In this document: piece by piece, positions 8,993-18,520 of the stretch
Numbering within the stretch: position 1 is the stretch's first letter
How the letters are laid out: each line of letters opens with the position of its first letter
NCBI RefSeq assembly: GCF_003574135.1
Contig: NZ_AP018341.1
Location: forward strand, 372,001-436,000
From: a cyanobacterium endosymbiont of Rhopalodia gibberula
GTDB taxonomy: Bacteria; Cyanobacteriota; Cyanobacteriia; Cyanobacteriales; Microcystaceae
Direction: 5' to 3'
Length of the DNA stretch: 64,000 bases
Translations under genes and position numbers: made by a program
Notes under the pieces: model-generated
What the model saw: only the letters and a program-made list of their open reading frames with translations
The model's database searches: none
Told to the model about the DNA's origin: nothing

Positions 8993-10840
8993 TTAATCAT
9001 ATCCCCTGGGTGTAATCATCCAACCCTTATGGTTATAAGTACTAGAATTACCAATAATAACTGTGGTTAACATATCAATGGTAAAATTTAGCATCTCTCC
9101 AAGAGAAGTTAAGGTTATCTTCTCATCTGGACGATAAGCAGAACGAACTAAAGCTACAGGAGTTTGAGAATTACGGTATTTCAAAAAAACTTCTTGTACA
9201 TAAATAATTTGTTTAGTTCTTGTTGGTGATCGTGGGTTATAAATAGCCGTAACAAAGTCCGCCTTTGCTGCTGCTACTAGCCGTTTTTTAATTACTTTCC
9301 AAGGAGTTAACAAGTCACTTAGACTAATAGCACAAAAATCGTGCATCAAGGGTGCACCTACCCTTGACGCTGATGCTTGCAAAGAAGTAATTCCTGGAAA
9401 TACTTCTACTTGAGGTATGTTACCATCCCAATTTATTTTTCGTAGTTCTTCTAACACTAATCCTGCCATCCCGTAAATACCACAATCTCCTGAAGATACT
9501 ACCGCTACTGTTAACCCCCATTCTGCTAATTCTATCGCCCTAGTAGCTCGTTGTTTTTCTTGAGTAATCGGTAATGCTTCGATAACTTGTCCAGGACGTT
9601 GTAAAGGTTTAATCAAGTCTAAATATAAAGAATAACCAATAATTACATCCGCTTGAGTAATAGCTATTTTTGCCGCTGGAGTAATTTGTGCTAAACTTCC
9701 TGGACCAGTTCCGATTAAATACAGTTTTCCGATTCTTCCAGTATATTCTATGCTGGATTGAGCAACTGCTATCGTTACTGCACCTTCATTCTCTGACTGA
9801 ATAATTTGTTTAGAGACTAAAAGAGAATTAAGAGAAGAATCAGCTGCAGCAATAGCAGATGCTTCAGCAACACTAGGAGTTCCTACCTCTTGTTTAACAA
9901 TAGTTGAAGGATTAGGAACTTCTATTTTTATCAAAATGTCAGCAGGAAAAGTTTTTAAAGGCAATTGTCTTTTTTGACAGTATTGTACTAATCCAATTTC
10001 ATCATCTTTTACGTCAATTGTTGCTATTCCCGCTATAGCATCAATCGCTAAATTATACTGTTTAAATACTTCATGAATTGCTTTCTCAATTAAACTTTCA
10101 GAAGTTCCCCTAACACAACCAATTCCGGCCCATAAAATCCGAGGATGCCATTGTACTTTAGAAGAATTTAAGTCAGATGAAAATTGTCTTTTAGTGGCAC
10201 TGATCCAAATCTGTCCAGGAAATTTAATAGCTTTATTAGATTCAGAAAATCCAAAATAAAAAGGATGATTAGGAGGTAAATGAGCTTGCCAAAGAGTTGA
10301 ACCAACTTCTTGAATAACTTGTACTGTTTCTCCACGAGCAATAAGGCTACTAACTGCTGTCCAATTTCCCTCTCCTTTGCGCCAGCCAAAAGGTGATCCT
10401 AAAACATCAATTCCTGGTAAATATAAATTGTTAGTTGCTCCTGTAATAATAGGAATTGTATTGAGTTGATGAGCAATTAATTGAGTTAAGTGATCTGCTC
10501 TTCCTTGATGTCCACTGCATAAGCTAATTACAAACTTCCCTGTTGGATCAATCACAAGAATAGCTGGGTCACTAGATTTATCATTTAGTAAATGAGAAAT
10601 TAACCGAATTACTGCTCCTGTTGCTAATCCAAAAATAAAAACTTTGTTCTGGCTCCAAATAGAAGTTAAATAGTCTTTAAGGGAACCTTGATAAACTTGA
10701 GAATTCTTTAGTCCAGTTTGGTGACCTGGAACATGAAGAGTCGCTCCAATTTGTTGACATAATGGGTGTAAAGTTTTGATAGATTGAGGAGTCGTTGCGA
10801 TGACGGCAATGGGACAAAAAGGTTTAAATGGAGATATCAT
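8993..10840 (-). CDS. cobJ: Cobalt-precorrin-5A hydrolase / precorrin-3B C17-methyltransferase fusion (CbiG-CobJ)
   Basis: A 615-residue two-domain protein of corrin-ring synthesis. Residues 1 to about 310 form the CbiG part: an N-terminal half containing LCSGHQGRADHL (107-118) and a C-terminal half with WAGIGCVRGTS (237-247). A low-complexity linker (about 310-360) joins it to the CobJ part, which starts near 371 with GKLYLIGTGPGSLAQITPAA, the SAM-binding loop of precorrin methylases. It continues with SSGDCGIYGMAGLVLE, EVFPGITSLQASASRVGAP and AIYNPRSPTRT. The fused order is common in cyanobacteria. The protein ring-contracts precorrin by methylation at C17 and opens the delta-lactone. It is convergent with speE and divergent from the following membrane-protein gene. 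No other cob/cbi gene is nearby. Confidence 0.92.
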   Translation of the reverse strand: MISPFKPFCPIAVIATTPQSIKTLHPLCQQIGATLHVPGHQTGLKNSQVYQGSLKDYLTSIWSQNKVFIFGLATGAVIRLISHLLNDKSSDPAILVIDPTGKFVISLCSGHQGRADHLTQLIAHQLNTIPIITGATNNLYLPGIDVLGSPFGWRKGEGNWTAVSSLIARGETVQVIQEVGSTLWQAHLPPNHPFYFGFSESNKAIKFPGQIWISATKRQFSSDLNSSKVQWHPRILWAGIGCVRGTSESLIEKAIHEVFKQYNLAIDAIAGIATIDVKDDEIGLVQYCQKRQLPLKTFPADILIKIEVPNPSTIVKQEVGTPSVAEASAIAAADSSLNSLLVSKQIIQSENEGAVTIAVAQSSIEYTGRIGKLYLIGTGPGSLAQITPAAKIAITQADVIIGYSLYLDLIKPLQRPGQVIEALPITQEKQRATRAIELAEWGLTVAVVSSGDCGIYGMAGLVLEELRKINWDGNIPQVEVFPGITSLQASASRVGAPLMHDFCAISLSDLLTPWKVIKKRLVAAAKADFVTAIYNPRSPTRTKQIIYVQEVFLKYRNSQTPVALVRSAYRPDEKITLTSLGEMLNFTIDMLTTVIIGNSSTYNHKGWMITPRGYD

Positions 10841-10959
10841 ATGTGAATTAATAATTAATAGTTATTGCTTATTAAGCGATTACTTTTTTAGTTTTATTGA
10901 AGTTTTGTATATACTATATACTGACTTAAATTATATATAATCCGGATGGAATCGCCGTT

Positions 10960-11328
10960 GTGACCTATAAGGAATTGTGTCTGTTGTTATTCTCGGTACT
11001 AACGAGTACCATGGGACAGTTATTGTTAAAGCTAGGGGCAACTAAGCTAGGTAAAGTCAACGCAGATAATGCGGTTAGTCATATTCTGAATATAGTCATG
11101 ACCCCAGAATTATTGGCTGGATTATCCTGTTATGGGTTGGGATCTATAGCTTATATTCTTTTATTAACCCGTGTTCAACTGAGTATAGCTGGTCCTTCTG
11201 CGGCGTTAATCTATATTTTTTCGGTTTTAATTGGCTATTTTTTCTTTCAAGAGTCAATCCCTGTATATCGTGCTTGTGGGTTAGGATTTATTATTTGTGG
11301 GGTTATTTTAGTGGTTTGGAAAGCTTAA
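10960..11328 (+). CDS. Small EamA/SMR-like membrane protein
   Basis: A 122-residue protein with four predicted membrane segments, the half-size form of the drug/metabolite transporter (EamA) superfamily. Recognisable strings are TMGQLLLKLGATKLG at the first helix and AALIYIFSVLIGYFFFQE followed by GLGFIICGVILVVWKA at the end. Proteins of this size normally work as dimers in the inner membrane, and relatives such as ArnE/EmrE move lipid-linked sugars or amphipathic cations; the substrate here is unknown. The start is GTG at 10960, because the upstream ATG at 10946 runs into a stop after five codons. It is divergent from cobJ across 119 bp. Confidence 0.75.
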   Translation: MTYKELCLLLFSVLTSTMGQLLLKLGATKLGKVNADNAVSHILNIVMTPELLAGLSCYGLGSIAYILLLTRVQLSIAGPSAALIYIFSVLIGYFFFQESIPVYRACGLGFIICGVILVVWKA

Positions 11329-11477
11329 AATTAATCTCTATAGCACTTTAGACTGTTAAGTGAGGTATCTACGGGACTTAACTGCTTTTGTTTCCTTTGG
11401 ACTTGCAACTTTTAAAATTGTTCTCTTGTGCAATCGATAGAGGTTATGCTACTATAAATAACTGTTGAGAAAACCGC

Positions 11478-11551
11478 GGGACTGTAGCTTAGTGGATTAG
11501 AGCGCGTGGCTACGAACCACGAGGTCGGGGGTTCGAGTCCCTCCAGTCCCG
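11478..11551 (+). tRNA. tRNA-Arg (anticodon ACG)
   Basis: A 74-nt cloverleaf. The acceptor GGGACTG pairs with CAGTCCC, the anticodon stem is CGTGG/CCACG with loop CTACGAA (anticodon ACG), and the T-arm contains GTTCGAGTC. The discriminator is G and the 3' CCA is not encoded. The ACG anticodon implies A34-to-inosine editing for reading CGN codons. Confidence 0.97.
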
Positions 11552-11635
11552 TATTTATTAAAAATTGACAAAGTTAAGATTAATTATTCTTCCAGACTAA
11601 TATTTTTTTAACTGCTGACTTTGTCTTATTATTTT

Positions 11636-11884
11636 CTAGTATAGAAAAGTTGAGTTAGCAGATCTAGTCAATTCTTCTGAACAAATTAATGGTGTAGGTA
11701 GAGTCCGAGCATTTACGGGATTAGTCGAAATTTGTCGCAAATAGGGACTGTGAACAATGAAACAAACCCCTCCAGGTTCTGGTTGAAATAACTGGTTTAT
11801 GTTTGTGGCTCCCTCAAACTTGTTGTTAGTTAAGATTGAATCCCTAGAAACTTGTTTATCTGTTATTAAATAGGGTAAAAAGAG
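11636..11884 (-). other. Unrecognised open frame without a start codon (possible gene remnant)
   Basis: On the minus strand an 83-codon frame is open between a TAA at 11885-11887 and a TAG at 11636-11638, with no ATG or GTG near its beginning. It encodes strings such as QLFQPEPGGVCFIVHSPYLR and NARTLPTPLICSEELTRSA, which look like real protein rather than random AT-rich translation. I do not recognise the family. The lack of a start suggests the C-terminal end of a decayed gene. Confidence 0.4.
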
Positions 11885-11977
11885 TTATAGTCTAGTCTAC
11901 CTGACCGATCTAAAATCATGAGGAATTATCCTCCTAGAAACTAGTAAAGGCAACCAACCCTCAAAGTTAACTTATCC

Positions 11978-13111
11978 ATGAAAGTTGATTATTTAACGCC
12001 ACAAACCGCTCAAACTCAATTCTTGGAAGTGCCAACTCTTCCCCCTACAACCTGCCAACCCTGGCTGGGGTTAATCGAAACCTATCGCCCCTATCTCCCC
12101 GTAAGCAAAACAACCCCAGTTATAACCCTTCTAGAAGGAAACACTCCCCTTATTCAGGTTCCTCATATTTCCCAACAAATTGGGCGCGGAGTTAAGGTGT
12201 TGGTTAAATATGACGGGTTAAACCCTACAGGAAGTTTCAAAGATCGGGGCATGACTATGGCGATTTCCAAGGCTGCTGAAAATGGAGCCAAAGCGGTAGT
12301 TTGTGCTAGTACCGGGAACACTTCAGCAGCAGCGGCTGCCTATGCTAGACGAGGTAATATGCAAGCATTTGTCATCATTCCTGATGGTTATGTTGCCCTG
12401 GGAAAGTTGGCGCAAGCTTTGCTTTATGGGGCAGAGGTGATCGCTATTGAAGGGAATTTTGACAATGCTTTAACCATCGTCCAAGAAATAGCCGAAAATT
12501 ATCCCATTACCCTGGTTAATTCTATTAACCCCTATCGTTTAGAAGGGCAAAAAACCGCGGCTTTCGAAGTCGTAGATTGTTTAGGAAATGCTCCCGACTG
12601 GTTATGTATTCCTGTGGGTAATGCAGGGAATATTAGTGCTTATTGGATGGGATTTTGTCAATATCATAGTTTAGGGAAATGCGATCACCTACCAAAAATG
12701 ATGGGGTTTCAAGCTGCAGGATCCGCACCATTCATCAGTGGTCAACCGATTGAAGCACCTGAAACTCTAGCAACAGCTATTCGTATTGGAAACCCTGCTA
12801 ATTGGGATAAAGCTTGGGCAGTTAAAGAAGCTAGTCTTGGCGAATTCAACGCTGTCACTGACCAGGAAATTCTAGAAGCTTATCGCTTATTAGCCTCTCA
12901 AGAAGGAATTTTCTGTGAACCGGCTAGTGCCGCCTCTGTAGCCGGATTATTAAAAGTCAAAGATAAAGTTCCTAGCGAAGCAACAGTGGTTTGTGTGTTA
13001 ACAGGCAATGGACTGAAAGATCCTGACTGTGCAATTAACTATAGCAATAATCAGGTTAAATCGGGAATTAAGCCCCAATTGCCTCTTGTTGCCGAGGCGA
13101 TGGGATTTTAA
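11978..13111 (+). CDS. thrC: Threonine synthase
   Basis: A 377-residue PLP enzyme (fold type II) converting O-phosphohomoserine to threonine. The PLP lysine lies in [12 protein letters not shown] (Lys88). The phosphate-binding loop [17 protein letters not shown] and the later [12 protein letters not shown] are intact. It belongs to the shorter bacterial/archaeal-type threonine synthases common in cyanobacteria. The first 40 residues precede the conserved [15 protein letters not shown] block and are a normal lead. The gene follows tRNA-Arg but with a 426-bp spacer, so it is probably transcribed alone. No damage is seen. Confidence 0.95.
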   Translation: MKVDYLTPQTAQTQFLEVPTLPPTTCQPWLGLIETYRPYLPVSKTTPVITLLEGNTPLIQVPHISQQIGRGVKVLVKYDGLNPTGSFKDRGMTMAISKAAENGAKAVVCASTGNTSAAAAAYARRGNMQAFVIIPDGYVALGKLAQALLYGAEVIAIEGNFDNALTIVQEIAENYPITLVNSINPYRLEGQKTAAFEVVDCLGNAPDWLCIPVGNAGNISAYWMGFCQYHSLGKCDHLPKMMGFQAAGSAPFISGQPIEAPETLATAIRIGNPANWDKAWAVKEASLGEFNAVTDQEILEAYRLLASQEGIFCEPASAASVAGLLKVKDKVPSEATVVCVLTGNGLKDPDCAINYSNNQVKSGIKPQLPLVAEAMGF

Positions 13112-13253
13112 TCCTCAGTGTCGAGCTTAATTCTCTATGCTTTTTATAAAAAGCTAAGAAAAATCTTAGACATTTAATACCAATTTTCTAAATTTTAGCT
13201 AACTATTTTATAGGGATCAATAGCTATTGAACTCTATAAGATATGGTTTTAAT

Positions 13254-13535
13254 GAGATTTAAAAATATCGGTTGTTATCCTCAATATTTAAGTAACAATA
13301 CGATAAGGTTGATGATTGTCTAAAATAATAACTGTCAACAATCAAGACTACAATAGTTTTTTAAAAAAAAGTAGAAGACAAAGCTAACTTATCTTTTTGT
13401 CTTAAATAAAAATAATGGTTTTCGGATAGGTAAATATAAGCAACCAGTCAAGCAAAAAAGTTAAAAAAATAGTTCTAAATAATTAAATTTCTCAAATCTT
13501 TAATCTAAGAGATGTTTTTAAGTTGATCCTTTTTT
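13254..13535 (-). mobile_element. IS982-family transposase remnant, C-terminal part with element end
   Basis: Bases 13254-13320 align with 24148-24210 in the same orientation and with 57108-57171 inverted; all three carry the same mosaic around GGTTGTTAT and GGTTGA. Upstream on the minus strand a stop-riddled frame reads NLKTSLRLKI followed by LFRTIFLTFLLDWLLIFTYPK, which parallels the IS982 C-terminus (QLKNISQIEH ... NFLVNLL ... KKPS). No intact transposase remains. It probably marks an old insertion downstream of thrC. Confidence 0.6.
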
Positions 13536-14224
13536 TTAGGGTTACCAGCTAAATGTTCTAGTAATATCCCCAATGATTTTTTTGAAGGACCACTTTAGCC
13601 GGGGAGCTAGAAGACTTGTATCATGAAATTTATCAACATATAGAATGGAGTTATAACGAAGAAAAATTATAGTTATAATAAAGTCTTTTATAATTAGAAA
13701 AAATTTAATATCAAAATAATTTACTATCAGAAGCTGCTGATATTTTTTTCTTTATTGTAATTATAATTACAATAAAGAAAAAAACAAAGACATACAAAAT
13801 ATATTTAAGACTTAATATTATTAAAGTTCTTATGTTTGGGAATAAAACAGCAATTACATAACATTGATGCCAGTGTTGTAAACATTAAATAACAAATTAA
13901 AATTTTTAAAAATTCGCATTTTTTTACCATCATTGGATTCAACACAATTATGGCTGTTCTCTATATTAATTTGGGATAGAATTCTTTACTTACCCGTACT
14001 GATGGTATCATTTTAGGAGTAGAAATAACTTTGTATCAAAGTACAATTGTAACAAGGGAATATAGCATTCCTGCAGTTTATAGATATCTCCAATACTACT
14101 TAAGTTTCAAAAGATGGACAATGAGGTATTCCAGAAATTTTAGATGATTAGAGTTTCTTTAACGAAGATCATATTAAAAAGGTTTTATGTCTAGCCTGTA
14201 CTTATAATAATCTTTATCAACATT
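13536..14224. other. Decayed spacer before the Ig/propeller protein
   Basis: No recognisable gene. It contains the 42-bp palindrome at 13743-13784. The remainder shows only short frames. Confidence 0.5.
13743..13784. repeat. 42-bp perfect palindrome with no loop
   Basis: Seven T residues, C, then TTTATTGTAATTA reach the centre after 13763, and 13764-13784 is the exact complement (TAATTACAATAAAG then seven A). Both arms are 21 nt with no mismatch. It can act as a hairpin on either strand ending in a T-run, as expected of a bidirectional intrinsic terminator, but neither flank is an intact 3' end. Confidence 0.85.
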
Positions 14225-15715
14225 ATGACAAATTCATCAAAAAAAACTCAATCTTTACTCAAAGAACTAAAATTGTTTGATTGGATTGCCCTAGGGTGTA
14301 TTGTCATTCTTAGTTTGACACTAGGGGTAGTATTAGTGAGAGGAGAACAAATTCCCTTGCGGGTCAGTTATTTTAGTTGGAGCGGAAAAAAAATTGGGTT
14401 ACAAGATAAAGCCTTTAGAATAACTTTCAACCGTCCTGTAGATAAGGATAGTGTTGAAAAATATCTATCTATTGAGCCTCCCCTTTCTGGGAAAATGAGC
14501 TGGCAAGGACGCCAATTAACTTATACCTTAGATAATCCTCCAATTTACGGGACAAATTATCAAATTAAGTTACAAAATGCTCACAGAATTTACGATCAGG
14601 AACCGATTGAACCATTTGTGAGTTTATTTAGCACTCGTGATCGTACCTTTGCCTATATTGGCATCACTGAAGAAGAACGGGGGCGACTGATTCTCTATAA
14701 CATTACTGATGCTAATCAACCTAAAAAAACAATCTTAACCCCTCTGGATCTAATCATCACGAATTTTAGAATTTATCCCAATGGTAATAAAATTCTGTTT
14801 AGTGCCTATGAACCTAGTCTCAGGGGTAAAACATTGGTAAACCAGCAATTATACACGGTCACTACGGGTTTACAAGTTTCTCCTAATGGTGTTGAAATGC
14901 CACAAGCTGGAAGACTCAAACGCATCCTTGGCACAAAAGACTATCAAAATTTGAGTTTCGACCTATCGCGTAATGGTCAAAGTATTGTCATTTGGCGAAT
15001 TAATCATAAAAATCCAGCTGATTCAGGATTATGGGTTATTTCTGACGGGCAAAAACCCAGACCATTAGGAGTTCCTGGAGGAGATTTTGTTATTTCTCCC
15101 GATGGTAAGCGTGTGGTTATCTCTCAACGAGGTGGAGTGGGAATAGTTCCTTTAACTTCTGATGGGGGATCGTCAGAGTTCTTAACAGGGTATGAAAAAA
15201 GTCTAGGATTTTCTGCCAATGGGAAGCAAATGCTTCTGGTTAGAGATAATCGGGATTATACGCGATCGCTAATACTTATCAATCGAAACAAAAAAAAGCA
15301 AGAATTATTCCGTACCCTTTATCCAATTATTGACTGTGAGTTTGAACCTAGGGAAGAAAAATTGCTTTACTGTCTTAAAACTGACTTAGTTGAGGATAAA
15401 AAAGGTAAATATCGTGAAGAACCTTTTCTTTCAGTAATTGATATGGAAAAGACAGTAGATTTCCCCCTACTTGCTTTACCTAACTATCGGGATGTTCAAC
15501 TAAGTATGTCTCCTGATGGAGTCGCTTTATTATTCGATCAAGTAGCGACAACGGTTCCAAAGTCAACCAATGATTTAATTACCTCAGAACAGCAGGCAAT
15601 CGCTGATGGACAAGTGTGGTTACTCCCTCTACCTGAGTTAAAAGAATCAGACAAAACTCTCAAAATTAAACCGGAAGAACTAGAAATTGGGTTCAAACCA
15701 CAATGGTTGCCTTAA
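14225..15715 (+). CDS. Membrane-anchored Ig-like/beta-propeller protein, function unknown
   Basis: A 496-residue protein. Residues 1-18 are polar, and residues 19-40 form one hydrophobic anchor (WIALGCIVILSLTLGVVLV). Then comes a bacterial Ig-like segment of the SbsA/Big_5 kind, about 55-135, recognised by FRITFNRPVDKDSVEKYLSI and the following YGTNYQIKL. The rest (about 140-495) consists of repeated strand blocks with signatures such as FVISPDGKRVVISQRGG and LSMSPDGVALLFDQ, typical of TolB/WD40-like propellers. The expected location is the periplasmic face of a membrane. Similar proteins occur across cyanobacteria without an assigned role. No partner gene is adjacent. The start ATG follows a long decayed spacer, and the reading frame is intact with normal codon use. 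Confidence 0.7.
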   Translation: MTNSSKKTQSLLKELKLFDWIALGCIVILSLTLGVVLVRGEQIPLRVSYFSWSGKKIGLQDKAFRITFNRPVDKDSVEKYLSIEPPLSGKMSWQGRQLTYTLDNPPIYGTNYQIKLQNAHRIYDQEPIEPFVSLFSTRDRTFAYIGITEEERGRLILYNITDANQPKKTILTPLDLIITNFRIYPNGNKILFSAYEPSLRGKTLVNQQLYTVTTGLQVSPNGVEMPQAGRLKRILGTKDYQNLSFDLSRNGQSIVIWRINHKNPADSGLWVISDGQKPRPLGVPGGDFVISPDGKRVVISQRGGVGIVPLTSDGGSSEFLTGYEKSLGFSANGKQMLLVRDNRDYTRSLILINRNKKKQELFRTLYPIIDCEFEPREEKLLYCLKTDLVEDKKGKYREEPFLSVIDMEKTVDFPLLALPNYRDVQLSMSPDGVALLFDQVATTVPKSTNDLITSEQQAIADGQVWLLPLPELKESDKTLKIKPEELEIGFKPQWLP

Positions 15716-16158
15716 CGTTTTGTTCATGGGTTATCCGTTAATTTTATTAATGTTTGTAACAAGATATTTCAAGAAATACCTTAAGTTTCCTAGTTTCTTC
15801 TCCAGAGATGGTAGTCTTAGTCCAGAACTGGATAATAATACACTAAAGTGAGTGAACAGTAGTTAACAGGAAGTTTATTTCCCGTATTCATATCGAAGCT
15901 CCGGGTTGTTGTTGCTTTAATAATTGCTTTGGTTCTTAGATTTCTAGCTTTTCATTTATTTACGGAACTTTATAAGTAGAATGTTCGTTTTATAAAATAG
16001 TCAGCTGCTCATTTTGATAGTTAAATTCAAGAACAATTCTTCTTTATTCTTATCCTTTGAAAAACCGTGTGAGCAGTCTACAAAGTTAATTGTCAGCATG
16101 TTTGTTGACTGATTACTGTCCAGAGTTTTTTATTGATGATTTTTCATAACACAGTTTA
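15716..16158. other. Spacer, nothing recognised
   Basis: 443 bp between two plus-strand genes. No RNA gene, repeat or remnant was identified on either strand. Confidence 0.5.
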
Positions 16159-16539
16159 ATGCTTATGGCTGCACCCCAGATTTTAGAAACTCATCGAAGT
16201 TCCAATTTCTCTTCTGTCCACCGACGTCGTCACAAACCGAATCGGAAAGAAATTCATCTTCAGGCTCAATGGATGACTGCTGAGGTTAAAGTTAAACTGG
16301 TCGTTAATGGAATTTTGTCAGTTCTTGCAGCTTTTACCTTGTTAAGGTTGCTTCCTTATCAGTTTTTACAACAGGAAAAACTGAAGGAAGTTCGAACTCA
16401 GGTCCAAGAAACAGAAAGACGGGTAGGGAAGTTGAGAAAAGATTTTAGCCGTAGTTTCGATCCACATCAAGTTAAACAAGTGATGCAAGAAAATAGCCCC
16501 TTAATTGACCCCAATCAACGGCAGATTTATTGGAAATAA
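16159..16539 (+). CDS. Small single-pass membrane protein with coiled coil, function unknown
   Basis: A 126-residue protein: a basic N-terminal tail rich in Arg/His (HRRRHKPNRKE), one membrane segment about residues 47-64 (VKLVVNGILSVLAAFTLL), then a heptad-like stretch QQEKLKEVRTQVQETERRV. The basic cytoplasmic tail, single helix and coiled coil recall the layout of FtsL/FtsB-like septum proteins, but no sequence match supports that role. It appears to be a conserved cyanobacterial type. The start could be ATG 16159 or the ATG two codons later. It is monocistronic. Confidence 0.65.
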   Translation: MLMAAPQILETHRSSNFSSVHRRRHKPNRKEIHLQAQWMTAEVKVKLVVNGILSVLAAFTLLRLLPYQFLQQEKLKEVRTQVQETERRVGKLRKDFSRSFDPHQVKQVMQENSPLIDPNQRQIYWK

Positions 16540-16688
16540 TTTTTTTATTATTATTTAGACAATAATCGAGATGTTACGCAGAAAAGGCTAATCGAGTCTA
16601 GTTTTTTTAGGCAACTGGATTTTTCTAATAATTTTTTCCATTGGTTATCTTGAATTTTTCAAAATTTTTTCTAAGAAATAATTACTAG

Positions 16689-17057
16689 ATGAGGATTAAT
16701 AAATTTACCCTCATCCCTCTCAAACAATATTTAACTTTAGTGATTTTTTTGTTAGATCAAGTCAAGTTTAACTATACTTCGCATGGTGTAAATTTGTGGA
16801 AGATTTTAAGAATAAAAGATTTATATAAAGAATTATTGGAACTAATCTTAAAAGGAGATATTATCCCACAAATGTTATTGTATATACTGAGTAACCCATA
16901 CTTCACTCTTAAGAATTTATCTCAATAAATCTTTAAAAAATTTTATCAAAAAATATCAGGCTGTGAATTAATTCATGTTAGAGTCATCAATGAATATCTC
17001 AAGTTAAACAATCGTCTTGAATTTCGTTATTTAATCCAAACTATAAATACAAAATAA
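16689..17057 (+). other. Unrecognised open frame with one internal stop
   Basis: From ATG 16689 the frame runs 79 codons to a TAA (16926-16928), then continues open for 42 more codons to TAA 17055-17057. The composition stays protein-like across the stop (LYKELLELILKGDIIPQMLL before it, SGCELIHVRVINEYLKLNNR after it), suggesting one gene of about 122 codons broken by a nonsense change. No family is recognised. It may also be a chance open region. Confidence 0.3.
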
Positions 17058-17123
17058 TTAATACTTAGATAATAGTCCAGGTACTATGAGCAGATCCTGG
17101 GATTAATTTCATGACTCAATCGA

Positions 17124-17194
17124 AGCGGGTGAGGGGAATCGAACCCCTATCATTAGCTTGGAAGGCTAAGGTTTTACCACTAAACTACACCCGC
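17124..17194 (-). tRNA. tRNA-Gly (anticodon UCC)
   Basis: A 71-nt cloverleaf on the minus strand. The acceptor GCGGGTG pairs with CACCCGC, the anticodon stem is TTAGC/GCTAA with loop CTTCCAA (anticodon TCC), and the T-arm is AGGGG-TTCGATT-CCCCT. The discriminator is T, as usual for bacterial tRNA-Gly. CCA is not encoded. Confidence 0.97.
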
Positions 17195-17303
17195 AAACTA
17201 GCTGTAGGCTCACCTAGCTCATTTGGGTAAGAATAACATGAATCTTAAATACTTGTCAAGGTCTTGGTGAGAACTTTCCAGACCTTGAAGAACAAGTACT
17301 TGA

Positions 17304-17810
17304 CTAAGTCGCTTTAATTGCATCTGATAAGGTCTTCCAACGAAAATAGCGTTCTCCCCCCATTTCCACAATGACCTTAATCCGAGGTTCAATAGAGGGT
17401 AAATTAGCGAGATATTCCAATTCAGTTTTGGATAGAATATATCCCTCTAAAATCCATAATATTAATCCCTTAGACTTAGCTGGTAAGTTTTCTAGTTGAT
17501 ACGCAGCAATGGGAGGAACAAAATATATAGGGCCAACAGCCGCATCTTGTCCAATATTCTTTTTACCCAAATGGGGAGGACGAACTCCATGAATGCCCAT
17601 CAAATAGGCACTAACATCACCAAGTCCCTTAGCCGTTAAAGAAAAGCTATTATAGCCATTGGCTCGTAAACGTCGTTGATAACGCCCTTCAAAGCCCCCT
17701 TCTAGGGGGGCATATACTGCTAATGCGCCTGATCTTTCCAAAGCATGAACTAATCCTTTTCCAGTCTCTAAAGCGCGCAGCAATCCTTTTCCGATGGTTA
17801 GCAGTGCCAT
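17304..17810 (-). CDS. ndhN: NAD(P)H-quinone oxidoreductase subunit N
   Basis: A 168-residue peripheral subunit of the cyanobacterial/plastid NDH-1 complex, which passes electrons to plastoquinone. It is recognised by LAVYAPLEGGFEGRYQRRLR, GIHGVRPPHLGKK and VIVEMGGERYFRWKTLSDA. NdhN is normally about 158 residues; the surplus lies at the N-terminus, where TIGKGLLRALE is followed directly by TGKGLVHALE, an apparent 10-residue tandem duplication. The underlying DNA shows two 30-bp copies that share GGAAAAGGATT and then diverge. The remainder is intact. Retention of ndhN implies that NDH-1 respiration or cyclic flow still matters to this organism. Confidence 0.95.
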   Translation of the reverse strand: MALLTIGKGLLRALETGKGLVHALERSGALAVYAPLEGGFEGRYQRRLRANGYNSFSLTAKGLGDVSAYLMGIHGVRPPHLGKKNIGQDAAVGPIYFVPPIAAYQLENLPAKSKGLILWILEGYILSKTELEYLANLPSIEPRIKVIVEMGGERYFRWKTLSDAIKAT

Positions 17811-17990
17811 TGCAGTCCTAAAAAAATTCCTTTATTGATTATAAGGGAATCCTTCCCGTTAAGAGGAAGATTTAAACCTTAACTTTAAAGTTAAAGGAGT
17901 TTGACTGAATATACTCATAGCCACTCGTCCCAATAGATTCTAATGTTTTAGGCAATTTTACCACGCTTGTTGTCCCAATTACTCTCGTTG

Positions 17991-18410
17991 CTAATGACTA
18001 TAGAAGTTAATTTTCCCTAGGAACAAAGAAATAAAACGCACAGGACCTACGTTAGAATCGACTATGTAAAATGGTTCTTGGAGGAGTAACACTCGGCTCA
18101 CTTCAGCAGATACTGCTTGAGAGTTGAAATAGCAAAGAAAGCTAATGGTATTAAATACCACACCAAACTGATCGTCAGCCAACTGAAGAAATTCCGTATT
18201 CCCTAACAGTAGATTAAACGAGGATAATATCGATTATTTTGGCGGACTTATTCTGACAAGAGAACATGAGAGATAAGTCCAAGCTGAATCGCTTTAGATC
18301 AGAAAATTATTCTGTAAGATGACCCAAAACTAGACCTATTCCATAACCAAAATCAAGAATTTGGAAAAGATGGAAGAGGCTTACATAAAAAATAACTGTT
18401 GATGGATTGT
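17991..18410 (-). pseudogene. SAM-dependent methyltransferase, broken
   Basis: Reading leftwards from about 18410 the minus strand gives, in shifting frames, NFLLDNPS, then the SAM-binding motif ILDFGYGIGLVLGHL, then LADDQFGVVFNTISFLCYF (motif II region), then SAEVSRVLL and FYIVDSNVGP, where a class I methyltransferase would have ARVLKPGG and FYIVD. Several stops and at least two frame changes separate these blocks, and the C-terminus stops near 17991. The order of motifs is correct, so this is a single decayed gene. Its substrate is unknown. Confidence 0.65.
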
Positions 18411-18520
18411 CTAATAAAAAATTCTTCTTAGTAAGAAATTAAAACTGGGTACTTAACAATCAAAAAAGCTTTTTTTAGTCAATACGTTTGTCTTCATGTA
18501 GTTGTTAAGAACATTAACAA

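Noticed and set aside
10168-10389. A 73-codon frame inside cobJ
   Set aside because: It is on the same strand but in another frame of a gene with clear domain motifs throughout.
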